Below, in pieces: positions 1-5,294 of a DNA stretch of 9,261 bases. The position numbers and the translations under genes were made by a program. Under the pieces are notes generated by a model. It made no database searches and was not told the DNA's origin. It saw nothing but the letters and a program-made list of their open reading frames with translations. The DNA comes from Bacilli bacterium (GTDB lineage: Bacteria; Bacillota_I; Bacilli_A; RF39; UBA660): the NCBI GenBank assembly GCA_016302935.1, contig JAEDMO010000034.1:1-9261 (forward strand), read 5' to 3'. How positions within the stretch are numbered: the first letter of the stretch is position 1; every line of letters starts with the position of its first letter.

Positions 1-18
1 AGTCTATCCTTTTTTTAT

Positions 19-51
19 AAAAAAAGAAAACCATTCATATGAATGGCTTTC
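19..51 (-). terminator. Intrinsic terminator of the candidate small RNA
   Basis: A perfect 16-bp palindrome, CCATTCATATGAATGG (31-46), extends on the minus strand to an 11-bp stem (51-41 with 36-26, one G-U pair, loop ATAT). The minus strand then reads TTTTCTTTTTTT down to position 19. On the plus strand the stem is followed by CTTTCCAAAA, so it would work poorly in that direction. Confidence 0.72.
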
Positions 52-120
52 CAAAAAAGAATAAAAAGGGGTTGGCTAGTGTGATACTAGCACCAATTCG
101 CCTAAAAATTTGAATTGGTG
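19..120 (-). ncRNA. Candidate small RNA of about 100 nt, C-rich, undescribed
   Basis: Read on the minus strand, a consensus promoter (127-155) is followed, at the expected start near 120, by a perfect 9-bp hairpin (CACCAATTC at 120-112 with GAATTGGTG at 99-91, loop 111-100). A second hairpin follows directly (CTAGT/ACTAG, 90-76, loop ATCAC), then an apparently unpaired CCAACCCC (75-68), a U-rich linker, and an intrinsic terminator (51-19). There is no credible reading frame inside; the only ATG, in the terminator palindrome, opens seven codons. The layout, with structured 5' end, exposed C-rich motif and U-tailed terminator, resembles trans-acting sRNAs of Firmicutes whose C-rich motifs bind ribosome binding sites. 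It does not look like SRP RNA, 6S RNA, tmRNA or RNase P RNA. It could instead be the attenuated leader of a minus-strand gene lying left of position 1. Promoter, hairpins and terminator are seen; the sRNA role is inferred. Confidence 0.66.
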
Positions 121-126
121 ATATAT

Positions 127-155
127 ATAATAATTGATACTCTTAAATTTGTCAA
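127..155 (-). promoter_or_regulatory. Sigma-A-type promoter of the candidate small RNA
   Basis: On the minus strand a perfect -35 TTGACA (155-150), a 17-nt spacer and -10 TATTAT (132-127) predict a start at 119-120, the first base of the 5' hairpin. This is one of the two closest matches to the consensus in the window and diverges from the promoter at 195-224, with about 40 bp between the two -35 boxes. Confidence 0.75.
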
Positions 156-194
156 TACTATTTTTTAAAGAAAATGTAAAATATAAAAAAACAC

Positions 195-224
195 TTGATA
201 TTTACTAAAGATATATGATATACT
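195..224 (+). promoter_or_regulatory. Promoter of the secreted surface protein gene at 251
   Basis: TTGATA (195-200), an 18-nt spacer and TATACT (219-224) preceded by TGA (216-218), an extended -10. The predicted start near 231 leaves a leader of only about 20 nt holding AGAGGAGGT (235-243). The promoter covers an in-frame upstream ATG at 215, which therefore cannot be the translation start. Confidence 0.68.
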
Positions 225-250
225 TGTATCATAAAGAGGAGGTATTTTTA

Positions 251-874
251 ATGAACAGTAAAAAAATATTCGGAATGGTAATAGGAGTAATTGCATTTAT
301 CGCACTAGTAGCTGGAGCTACATTCGCATGGTTAACATGGAGTAGCACCCCATCTAATATCAGCGGTACTACCACTACTTTTGATGTTGTATATTCTAAC
401 CCAGGAGGAGCAATCACATCAACTTTGGTACCATCTGCAACTTATAGTACAGCAGCAGGTGATTACACATATGTAACTATTTCTAGAACTAGTGGCTCAC
501 TAACAGGTACAGCATCATTAATTTTAAATGTAACAACATTAACCTTAAATGGAACCTGCACCACTGGTGGTAATATAACCTATACAGCACAAGGAGACTG
601 CTCAGGAACTTGGGCAACAGCTGATGCATCAAAAATTAAATGGGCTGTTTATACAGGCGGTAGCACTACTGAAACAGCAACAACTCAAGTAAGCAGTGGA
701 AATTTTGCTAGTATTACTAATAGCAAAATAAATTTAGTAGAAAATGCAACTTTAAATACCGCAACAACATACTATTTTGTCTATATCTGGTTAGATTCAT
801 CTGCAGGAAACGAATTTGTTGGTTCAACATTCTCAGGCTATATTTCTGCAGAAGCAGTACAAGACCAAATGTAA
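251..874 (+). CDS. Secreted Thr-rich surface protein with TasA/SipW-type N-terminus
   Basis: A 207-residue exported protein of unknown exact role. The ATG at 251 is preceded by a strong AGAGGAGG site 7-8 nt upstream; the longer in-frame ORF from 215 begins inside the promoter. The N-terminus is MNSKKIFG, a hydrophobic segment (about 8-26) and then GATFAW, resembling signal sequences handled by SipW-type signal peptidases in TasA/camelysin proteins; cleavage would fall near Ala26. The mature part is beta-strand-like and very rich in Thr, Ser, Gly and Ala (about 38 Thr), with two cysteines (Cys103, Cys117) that could form a disulfide. The end, from about residue 173 (YYFVYIWLDSSAGNEF, then FSGYISAEA), looks like a packed beta domain. 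There is no sortase motif and no C-terminal anchor. It is monocistronic, between its own promoter and terminator, and divergent from the small RNA. It may be a fibre or matrix subunit, which is inference. Confidence 0.72.
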   Translation: MNSKKIFGMVIGVIAFIALVAGATFAWLTWSSTPSNISGTTTTFDVVYSNPGGAITSTLVPSATYSTAAGDYTYVTISRTSGSLTGTASLILNVTTLTLNGTCTTGGNITYTAQGDCSGTWATADASKIKWAVYTGGSTTETATTQVSSGNFASITNSKINLVENATLNTATTYYFVYIWLDSSAGNEFVGSTFSGYISAEAVQDQM

Positions 875-895
875 AGAAGCGATCGCTTCTTTTTT
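873..895 (+). terminator. Intrinsic terminator of the surface protein gene
   Basis: A GC-containing stem AAAGAAGC / GCTTCTTT with loop GATC (873-892) overlaps the last bases of the stop codon and runs into a T-tract (890-895). It separates this gene from the ireB operon. Confidence 0.85.
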
Positions 896-918
896 ATTAT
901 CTAATTACTAAAAAACTA

Positions 919-947
919 TTGTTAAAAACAATAATTAATGATAAAAT
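919..947 (+). promoter_or_regulatory. Promoter of the ireB-ruvX-yrzB-mltG-trmR operon
   Basis: TTGTTA (919-924), a 17-nt spacer and TAAAAT (942-947) with an upstream TGA (939-941) as extended -10; predicted start near 954. An inverted repeat ATTGTT-aaa-AACAAT (918-932) covers the -35 box and could be an operator. It is the only convincing promoter seen before position 6494. Confidence 0.6.
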
Positions 948-973
948 ATAGATATAAAAATTGAGGTGACATT

Positions 974-1219
974 ATGGATTCTGATACCACGATTTTATTT
1001 GATACTTCTTTAGTAAATGAAAAAATAGTATATGATACTATCAAAGATGTATATGAATCGTTAGAAGAAAGAGGATACAATCCTATTAATCAAATAGTTG
1101 GTTATATCATATCAGGCGATTTAGGATACATATCTTCATACAAAGAAGCACGAAATAAAATTTCTAAACTAGATCGTAATACAATCGTAGAAGTCTTGCT
1201 AAAAAATTATTTAAAATAA
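974..1219 (+). CDS. ireB: IreB family regulator (UPF0297/DUF965)
   Basis: A small cytosolic regulator of 81 residues, the usual length. The signature RGYNPINQIVGYIISGD (33-49) followed by YISSYKEARNKISKLDR is strongly conserved in the IreB/YrzL family. In Enterococcus faecalis IreB is a substrate of the PASTA-domain kinase IreK and affects cephalosporin resistance, a wall-homeostasis role. Two Thr near the E. faecalis N-terminus (Thr4, Thr7) are the known phosphorylation sites; here the N-terminus is MDSDTTILF, so Thr5/Thr6 (and Ser3) are the likely acceptors by simple alignment. The RBS is GAGGTGA (963-969), 4 nt from the ATG. It opens the operon, and its stop overlaps the ruvX start by one base (TAATG), as in other Bacilli where ireB, ruvX and yrzB travel together. 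Confidence 0.93.
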   Translation: MDSDTTILFDTSLVNEKIVYDTIKDVYESLEERGYNPINQIVGYIISGDLGYISSYKEARNKISKLDRNTIVEVLLKNYLK

Positions 1220-1650
1220 TGCGCTATTTAGGATTAGATCTAGGTAGTACAACCCTTGGTATATCGATAAGTGATACTACAAACACCATTGCTAGTATCT
1301 ATAAAACAATAAGATTTAAAAAAGATGAATATCATATACCATTAGAGCAATTAGGAACAATCATAAAAGAAAATAATATTACCAAGATTGTTCTAGGACT
1401 ACCTAAAAATATGAACAATACAATAGGTGAAAGAGCCCTTATAACCCTCGATTTTAAAGAAAAACTAGAAAACAAATATCAAATAGAAGTAATAATGGAA
1501 GATGAAAGATTAACAAGCGTTATTTCCAATAATATCTTAATACAAGCGGATATGTCTAGAAAAAAACGCAAAAAAGTTGTTGATGGAATGGCATCGGTTA
1601 TTATTTTACAAAGCTATTTAGATAGAATAAATAAAGAAAGGAATAATTAA
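1219..1650 (+). CDS. ruvX: RuvX/YqgF family RNase H-fold nuclease
   Basis: A 143-residue RNase H-fold protein of the YqgF family, linked to 5'-end maturation of pre-16S rRNA in E. coli and long annotated as a putative Holliday junction resolvase. Visible motifs are LGLDLGSTTLGISISD (4-19) with catalytic Asp7, IVLGLPKNMNNT (57-68), the MEDERLTS strand (93-100) with Glu96, and KVVDGMASVIILQSYLD (119-135) with Asp122. These give the acidic residues expected in the active site, so the enzyme looks intact. No Shine-Dalgarno is seen; the ATG overlaps the ireB stop (TAATG), so translation is probably coupled to ireB by re-initiation. Only one base separates its stop from the next start. It sits in its conserved place between ireB and the DUF1292 gene. 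Confidence 0.93.
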   Translation: MRYLGLDLGSTTLGISISDTTNTIASIYKTIRFKKDEYHIPLEQLGTIIKENNITKIVLGLPKNMNNTIGERALITLDFKEKLENKYQIEVIMEDERLTSVISNNILIQADMSRKKRKKVVDGMASVIILQSYLDRINKERNN

Positions 1651-1651
1651 A

Positions 1652-1954
1652 ATGGCAAAAGATAAGAAAAATACATTTACAGTATTAAACGATGAAGGAA
1701 AAGAGGTAGAATGTGAAGTTTTATTCACTTTTGAAAGTGAAGAAACTCATAAAAATTACTTAGTATATACAGATAATACTACAGATGAAAATGGTAATAT
1801 CAAAGTATATGCTTCAATATTTGATCCAGATAAAGAAACTAGTGATTTACTACCAATCGAAACAGAAAGAGAATGGAAAATAATTGAAACAATCCTAGAA
1901 GAAATACAAGCAGAAAGTAAAAAACAAGCTGAAAGTAGCGAAACAGGAGAGTAA
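1652..1954 (+). CDS. yrzB: DUF1292 family protein (YrzB-like)
   Basis: A 100-residue acidic soluble protein of unknown biochemical function. The pattern EVLFTFESEETHKNYLVYTD, then a strand with VYASIFDPD, and LLPIETEREWKIIETILEEIQ matches DUF1292, which nearly always follows ruvX in Bacilli and Clostridia. The C-terminal tail (from about residue 88, SKKQAESSETGE) is charged and probably disordered. There is no signal peptide and no membrane segment. AAAGGA (1637-1642) precedes the ATG, inside the end of ruvX. The family call rests on motif pattern and synteny; no reaction can be assigned. The 28-nt gap to mltG starts with a weak GAGAG/CTCTT hairpin and five Ts, which might trim transcript levels but is too short to call a terminator. 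Confidence 0.87.
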   Translation: MAKDKKNTFTVLNDEGKEVECEVLFTFESEETHKNYLVYTDNTTDENGNIKVYASIFDPDKETSDLLPIETEREWKIIETILEEIQAESKKQAESSETGE

Positions 1955-1982
1955 TCTCTTTTTCATTGTAAGGAGTAAATAT

Positions 1983-3041
1983 ATGAAAAAATATCGCAAT
2001 ATTGCCTTGGCAATGGTTATCATCTTAACTACCTTAATATTATCAACATGCGGCTACTATAATTACATGCTAAAACCAGTATCTAAAGATACCAAAATTA
2101 AAGAAATAACTATTCCTGCAGGTAGCTCGACTACTGAAATTGCTAATATTTTAAAAGATAATAATTTAATAAAAGACGTAACCATTTTTAAACTTTACCT
2201 AAAAATAAATAAAATAAACAACTTAAAAGCCAGTGTTTATCAATTATCTGAAAATATGGGTGTTAAAAAAATAACTGAAATTATAAGCGAAGGTAACAGC
2301 TATAATCCGGAGTCTATCAGAGTAACCATACCAGAAGGCAAACACATAACTGAAATTGCCAATATTTATGCTAAAAATACCAACAACAGTGCTCAAAGTT
2401 TACTTGAATTTTGGAATAATAAAGATTTTATTTTAGAAATGATAGACAAATATTGGTTTATCGAAAAAGACATCTTAAATGGTGATATTCGCTACTACCT
2501 AGAAGGATATTTGTTCCCAGATACCTATGAATATTCCAAAAAAGATGTAACACCAAAAGAAATTGCCATTAAAATGTTGGATAGAATGGATAATATATTA
2601 TCAAAATACAAAAGTGAAATAGAAAAAAGTAGTTATACAGTTCACCAAATTTTAACCCTTGCATCCATAGTTGAATACGAAGCAATACTAGATGAAGACC
2701 GCCCTATGATTGCAGGTGTATTCTATAATCGTCTAAATAGTGGCTGGTTGTTACAAAGTTGTGCCACCGTTGGCTATGCTATCGATGAATGGAAATTAAG
2801 CTATACATATCAAGATTTAAGGACTGATTCAAAATATAATACTTATTATTACAAAGGTTTGCCAGTAGGACCGGGCAATTCCCCAAGCGAAAAAAGCATC
2901 ATTGCCACCCTAAATCCTGCTAAGCACGACTATTATTATTTTTTAGCTAATGTCTGTGATACTACCAGCAAAAAAACCTATTATTCTAAAACAAACCAAG
3001 AACACGAACAAAAGAAAGCAAAGTATCTAACATGTCTATAG
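1983..3041 (+). CDS. mltG: MltG endolytic murein transglycosylase (YceG-like)
   Basis: A membrane-anchored enzyme that cleaves nascent peptidoglycan glycan strands and sets their length. Of its 352 residues, one N-terminal transmembrane helix (about 7-27) is followed by a LysM-like region with ITIPAGSSTTEIANIL (42-57) and VTIPEGKHITEIANIY (114-129). The YceG catalytic domain contains EGYLFPDTYEY (174-184), LTLASIVEYEA (224-234) with the catalytic Glu at 231 or 233, VFYNRL (246-251), YNTYYYKGLPVGP (285-297) and NPAKHDYYYFLA (311-322). The family motif LQSDPTV reads LQSCATV here, with Cys260 at the usual Asp. LSTC at 20-23 looks faintly like a lipobox, but Thr at -1 argues against it. The RBS is AAGGAG (1970-1975), 7 nt from the ATG. 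The last 10 bases overlap trmR. Next to ireB it ties the operon to wall growth. Confidence 0.93.
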   Translation: MKKYRNIALAMVIILTTLILSTCGYYNYMLKPVSKDTKIKEITIPAGSSTTEIANILKDNNLIKDVTIFKLYLKINKINNLKASVYQLSENMGVKKITEIISEGNSYNPESIRVTIPEGKHITEIANIYAKNTNNSAQSLLEFWNNKDFILEMIDKYWFIEKDILNGDIRYYLEGYLFPDTYEYSKKDVTPKEIAIKMLDRMDNILSKYKSEIEKSSYTVHQILTLASIVEYEAILDEDRPMIAGVFYNRLNSGWLLQSCATVGYAIDEWKLSYTYQDLRTDSKYNTYYYKGLPVGPGNSPSEKSIIATLNPAKHDYYYFLANVCDTTSKKTYYSKTNQEHEQKKAKYLTCL

Positions 3042-3643
3042 TAGAAGAATTAGAAAAATATGCAAAAGAAAATAAAATTCCCATTATGCAAAAAGATGGG
3101 ATTTTATATCTTTGCAATTACATAAAAAATAATAATATAAAATCTGTTTTAGAAATAGGAAGTGCGATTGGATATTCTGCCATTATGATGGCTAGTAGTC
3201 AAAATGAAATTCACATAACAACCATAGAAAAAGATATAGATAGATATAATCTTGCTGTTCAAAACATCAAAAAAGCTAATTTAGAAAATAAAATTACTAT
3301 TAAGAATATGGATGCCAATGAATACTCAACCAATAATAAATATGATTTAATCTTTATAGATGCCTCAAAAGGCAATAATCAAAAATTCTTCCAAAAGTTT
3401 AAAGATAACCTGGATAATTGCGGAGTAATCATTACCGATAATTTATCTTTCCACGGTCTTGTGGAAAACCCTGAATTAATCCAAACTAAAAGAACACAAA
3501 AACTTGTGGAAAAAATAAAAAATTATATTACCTTTCTAGATACCAATAAAGAATTTAAAACAACTTATATTCCTGTTGGTGACAAAATATCTATATCAAG
3601 GAGGATTATTGATGAGCAAAATAATAGTAACCCCAAAAAATGA
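3032..3643 (+). CDS. trmR: TrmR-like tRNA 5-hydroxyuridine O-methyltransferase
   Basis: A class I SAM-dependent O-methyltransferase of 203 residues, the YrrM position in this cluster. B. subtilis TrmR (YrrM) methylates 5-hydroxyuridine at tRNA position 34 to 5-methoxyuridine. Visible motifs are the SAM loop VLEIGSAIGYSA (39-50), the ribose-binding strand TTIEKD (63-68), YDLIFIDASKGNNQKFF (104-120) with metal-ligand Asp110, and IITDNLSFHG (133-142) with Asp136-Asn137, the usual second and third metal ligands. PVGDKISISRR (181-191) is the expected final strand. A tail of about 12 polar residues follows and overlaps the start of the next gene by 32 bases. There is no clear Shine-Dalgarno; the start lies within the last 10 bases of mltG, so coupled translation is likely. 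Its place beside two U32-family genes supports TrmR over catechol-type methyltransferases. Its stop is TGA. Confidence 0.87.
   Translation: MSIVEELEKYAKENKIPIMQKDGILYLCNYIKNNNIKSVLEIGSAIGYSAIMMASSQNEIHITTIEKDIDRYNLAVQNIKKANLENKITIKNMDANEYSTNNKYDLIFIDASKGNNQKFFQKFKDNLDNCGVIITDNLSFHGLVENPELIQTKRTQKLVEKIKNYITFLDTNKEFKTTYIPVGDKISISRRIIDEQNNSNPKK
3598..3604 (+). promoter_or_regulatory. Shine-Dalgarno that sets the U32 (TrhP1-like) start
   Basis: AAGGAGG lies 7 nt before the ATG at 3612, inside the trmR reading frame. It favours the start at 3612 over the in-frame ATG at 3576, which has no such site and would place AAGGAGG inside the coding sequence. Confidence 0.85.
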
Positions 3644-4457
3644 GAAACACCTAAATAAACTACTAGATGATAAAATTGATGCAGTCTTACTTAGTATAGA
3701 AAATTTATCCATTAACAGTGAATACTATATATCATTAAATAAATTAAGAGAAATATTACCTAAAATAAAAGAAAAAAATAAAGAAGTTTTCATTTCTGTA
3801 AACAAAATTATGCATAACTATGATTTAGAAGAACTTAAAATATGTATGCAAACCTTAAAAGAATTAAATGTAGATAAGATCCTCTTTTATGATTTAAGCA
3901 TACTTTCAATAGCAGATAAATTAAACATTACTAATAAACTAGTTATATATAATGAACACAGTAACGCAAGTATTAATAGTCATAAATTTTATCAGTCTTA
4001 CGGTGTTGATGAAAGCCTAATAACTTCAGATATAACTTTAGAAGAAATAAATGAAATAAAAAAACAAACCGGTATCAAACTGATCGTTCCAGTATATGGC
4101 CACATTCCAATCATGTATTCAAGAAGATATCTTTTAACAAATTATTTCAACCATATAAAAAAGCAAAAGACATCACCATATTATTACTTTAAACAAAATG
4201 AAGATAAATATATTATCAAAGAAGAACCATACGGAACAGGTATATATAGTGGCAAAATAATAAATTTGGATGAAGAATACAAAAAATATCAAAACACCTT
4301 TGATTATATTATTTTATATTCCAATTTTATTGATGCTTCTATATATGATAATACCATTAAGCATTACCTAAACATTAATGACTTAGATAAATTTGATAAT
4401 TCATATAAAGGCTTCGCATACACCAAAACTACATATAAGGTGAAAAAAGATGAATAA
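3612..4457 (+). CDS. trhP1: U32-family protein, TrhP1-like, lacking Fe-S cysteines
   Basis: A 281-residue member of the U32 peptidase-like family in the yrrN position. In B. subtilis YrrN and YrrO (TrhP1, TrhP2) are needed for prephenate-dependent 5-hydroxylation of U34. It lines up with the longer U32 protein at 5295: VFISVNKIMHNYDLEELKIC (59-78) against VYVTVNIIFHNEDTKDLEEY, and GHIPIMYSRRYLLTNYF (163-179) against the U32 signature. In that signature the two cysteines of the longer protein (Cys169, Cys176) are Pro166 and Tyr173 here. Only one Cys (Cys78) exists in the whole protein, so a Fe-S cluster is very unlikely. It is probably a structural or substrate-binding partner of the full-length paralog (inference). 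The start at 3612 follows AAGGAGG; it overlaps trmR by 32 nt and the next gene by 8 nt. Confidence 0.82.
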   Translation: MSKIIVTPKNEKHLNKLLDDKIDAVLLSIENLSINSEYYISLNKLREILPKIKEKNKEVFISVNKIMHNYDLEELKICMQTLKELNVDKILFYDLSILSIADKLNITNKLVIYNEHSNASINSHKFYQSYGVDESLITSDITLEEINEIKKQTGIKLIVPVYGHIPIMYSRRYLLTNYFNHIKKQKTSPYYYFKQNEDKYIIKEEPYGTGIYSGKIINLDEEYKKYQNTFDYIILYSNFIDASIYDNTIKHYLNINDLDKFDNSYKGFAYTKTTYKVKKDE

Positions 4458-5292
4458 AAAAGAAGAAACTGTTGTTAATCTATACATTAATAGTCTTTTT
4501 GATTTATATAAAGGAAACTATTCACTAAAAAAAAGTGCTCCCTTTATTAAAATAGTTAAATTCTTTGATATATATGACTGGATTAACACAACCGCATATT
4601 ATAGAAATTTAAATGACTTAAAATGCCAATATACCTTCTTTTTGCCAGAAGGAGAAGAAGCTTTTTATGATACCATCGATAATGTTATCAAATATAAAAA
4701 TACAACTTCTATCATCCACGAACTCTTTCATATGGCTTCAAATCCATATAGATGTAAAGCAAAAAGCGGTTTTGTTACTTCAAGTGAAGAAAATGTTGCT
4801 CTAGATGAAGGAATTACCGAATATTTTGCCACTTTAGTTGAACCGAGTGAAAAAAAATATTATCCAATAGAAACACTAGTTGTTGAGTTACTTGCCTATA
4901 GTTATGATCTTTATATTTTTAAAGATTACTTTACCGCTGATTATCAATCGTTTTTAAATCAATTTCCAAATCCAGAAGCTATTAACAGGTTATCAAAAAA
5001 ATTAGATATACACTATATGGAATATGATAATACTAGTAGCAAATCCTCACCATTACAACAAAAAAAAATAGAGTTATTACAAAAAGACATTATTAAAGAT
5101 ATATTAACCATAATTTATGAAAATGAATTAAATAAAAAAAACAATAACTTAGACGAGTTATCATTTATTGTAGAAGATGCAATCAAAAGTCGTAAAATAG
5201 AAAATGGATATATTGCTCAATATGATTTGCTTAACTATACCAATAACATCATAAAAAGTCTACAAGAAAAAGAAAAAAAGAAAAGGAGGTAA
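4450..5292 (+). CDS. Predicted zinc metallopeptidase-like protein (HExxH), unnamed
   Basis: I do not recognise a named family. This 280-residue protein has no signal peptide or membrane helix, so it is probably cytosolic. SIIHELFHMA (87-96) carries HExxH (His90, Glu91, His94), and ALDEGITEYFA (117-127) resembles the helix supplying the third zinc ligand in gluzincins (the NEGxxE/Y type); Glu120 is 25 residues after His94. Together they suggest a gluzincin-fold zinc hydrolase with an intact active site. The segment before it (about 40-85, DIYDWINTTAYYRNL and FFLPEGEEAFYDTIDN) is mixed; the part after 200 is helical and Lys/Glu-rich, ending in KEKEKKKRR-like basic residues. AAGGTGA (4437-4443) precedes the ATG. 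It overlaps the TrhP1-like gene by 8 nt and ends 2 nt before the TrhP2-like gene, so it is co-translated with the tRNA-modification module. Peptidase activity and substrate are unknown. Confidence 0.72.
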   Translation: MNKKEETVVNLYINSLFDLYKGNYSLKKSAPFIKIVKFFDIYDWINTTAYYRNLNDLKCQYTFFLPEGEEAFYDTIDNVIKYKNTTSIIHELFHMASNPYRCKAKSGFVTSSEENVALDEGITEYFATLVEPSEKKYYPIETLVVELLAYSYDLYIFKDYFTADYQSFLNQFPNPEAINRLSKKLDIHYMEYDNTSSKSSPLQQKKIELLQKDIIKDILTIIYENELNKKNNNLDELSFIVEDAIKSRKIENGYIAQYDLLNYTNNIIKSLQEKEKKKRR

Positions 5293-5294
5293 CA

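Noticed and set aside
20..42. Seven-codon frame inside the small RNA terminator (minus strand)
   Set aside because: The ATG is in the terminator stem, and the frame is mostly the U-tract; coding is implausible.
215..250. Upstream in-frame ATG giving 12 more residues to the first surface protein
   Set aside because: It lies in the -10 region (TATACT at 219-224) and before the strong Shine-Dalgarno at 235-243; the start at 251 fits the RBS and gives a proper signal peptide.
229..417. Minus-strand frame opposite the first surface protein
   Set aside because: Antisense to a convincing gene, no RBS or promoter, no recognisable protein.
1947..1963. Possible terminator between yrzB and mltG
   Set aside because: The stem is only 4-5 bp with one G-U pair and five Ts; mltG has no promoter of its own, so transcription must continue. 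At most a weak attenuator.
2040..2054. Lipoprotein signal in MltG (LSTC, residues 20-23)
   Set aside because: Thr at -1 is unusual for a lipobox and MltG proteins are normally anchored by one transmembrane helix.
3576..3611. Longer start for the TrhP1-like U32 gene
   Set aside because: No ribosome binding site precedes 3576, the extra residues do not fit the U32 N-terminus, and AAGGAGG sits 7 nt before 3612.
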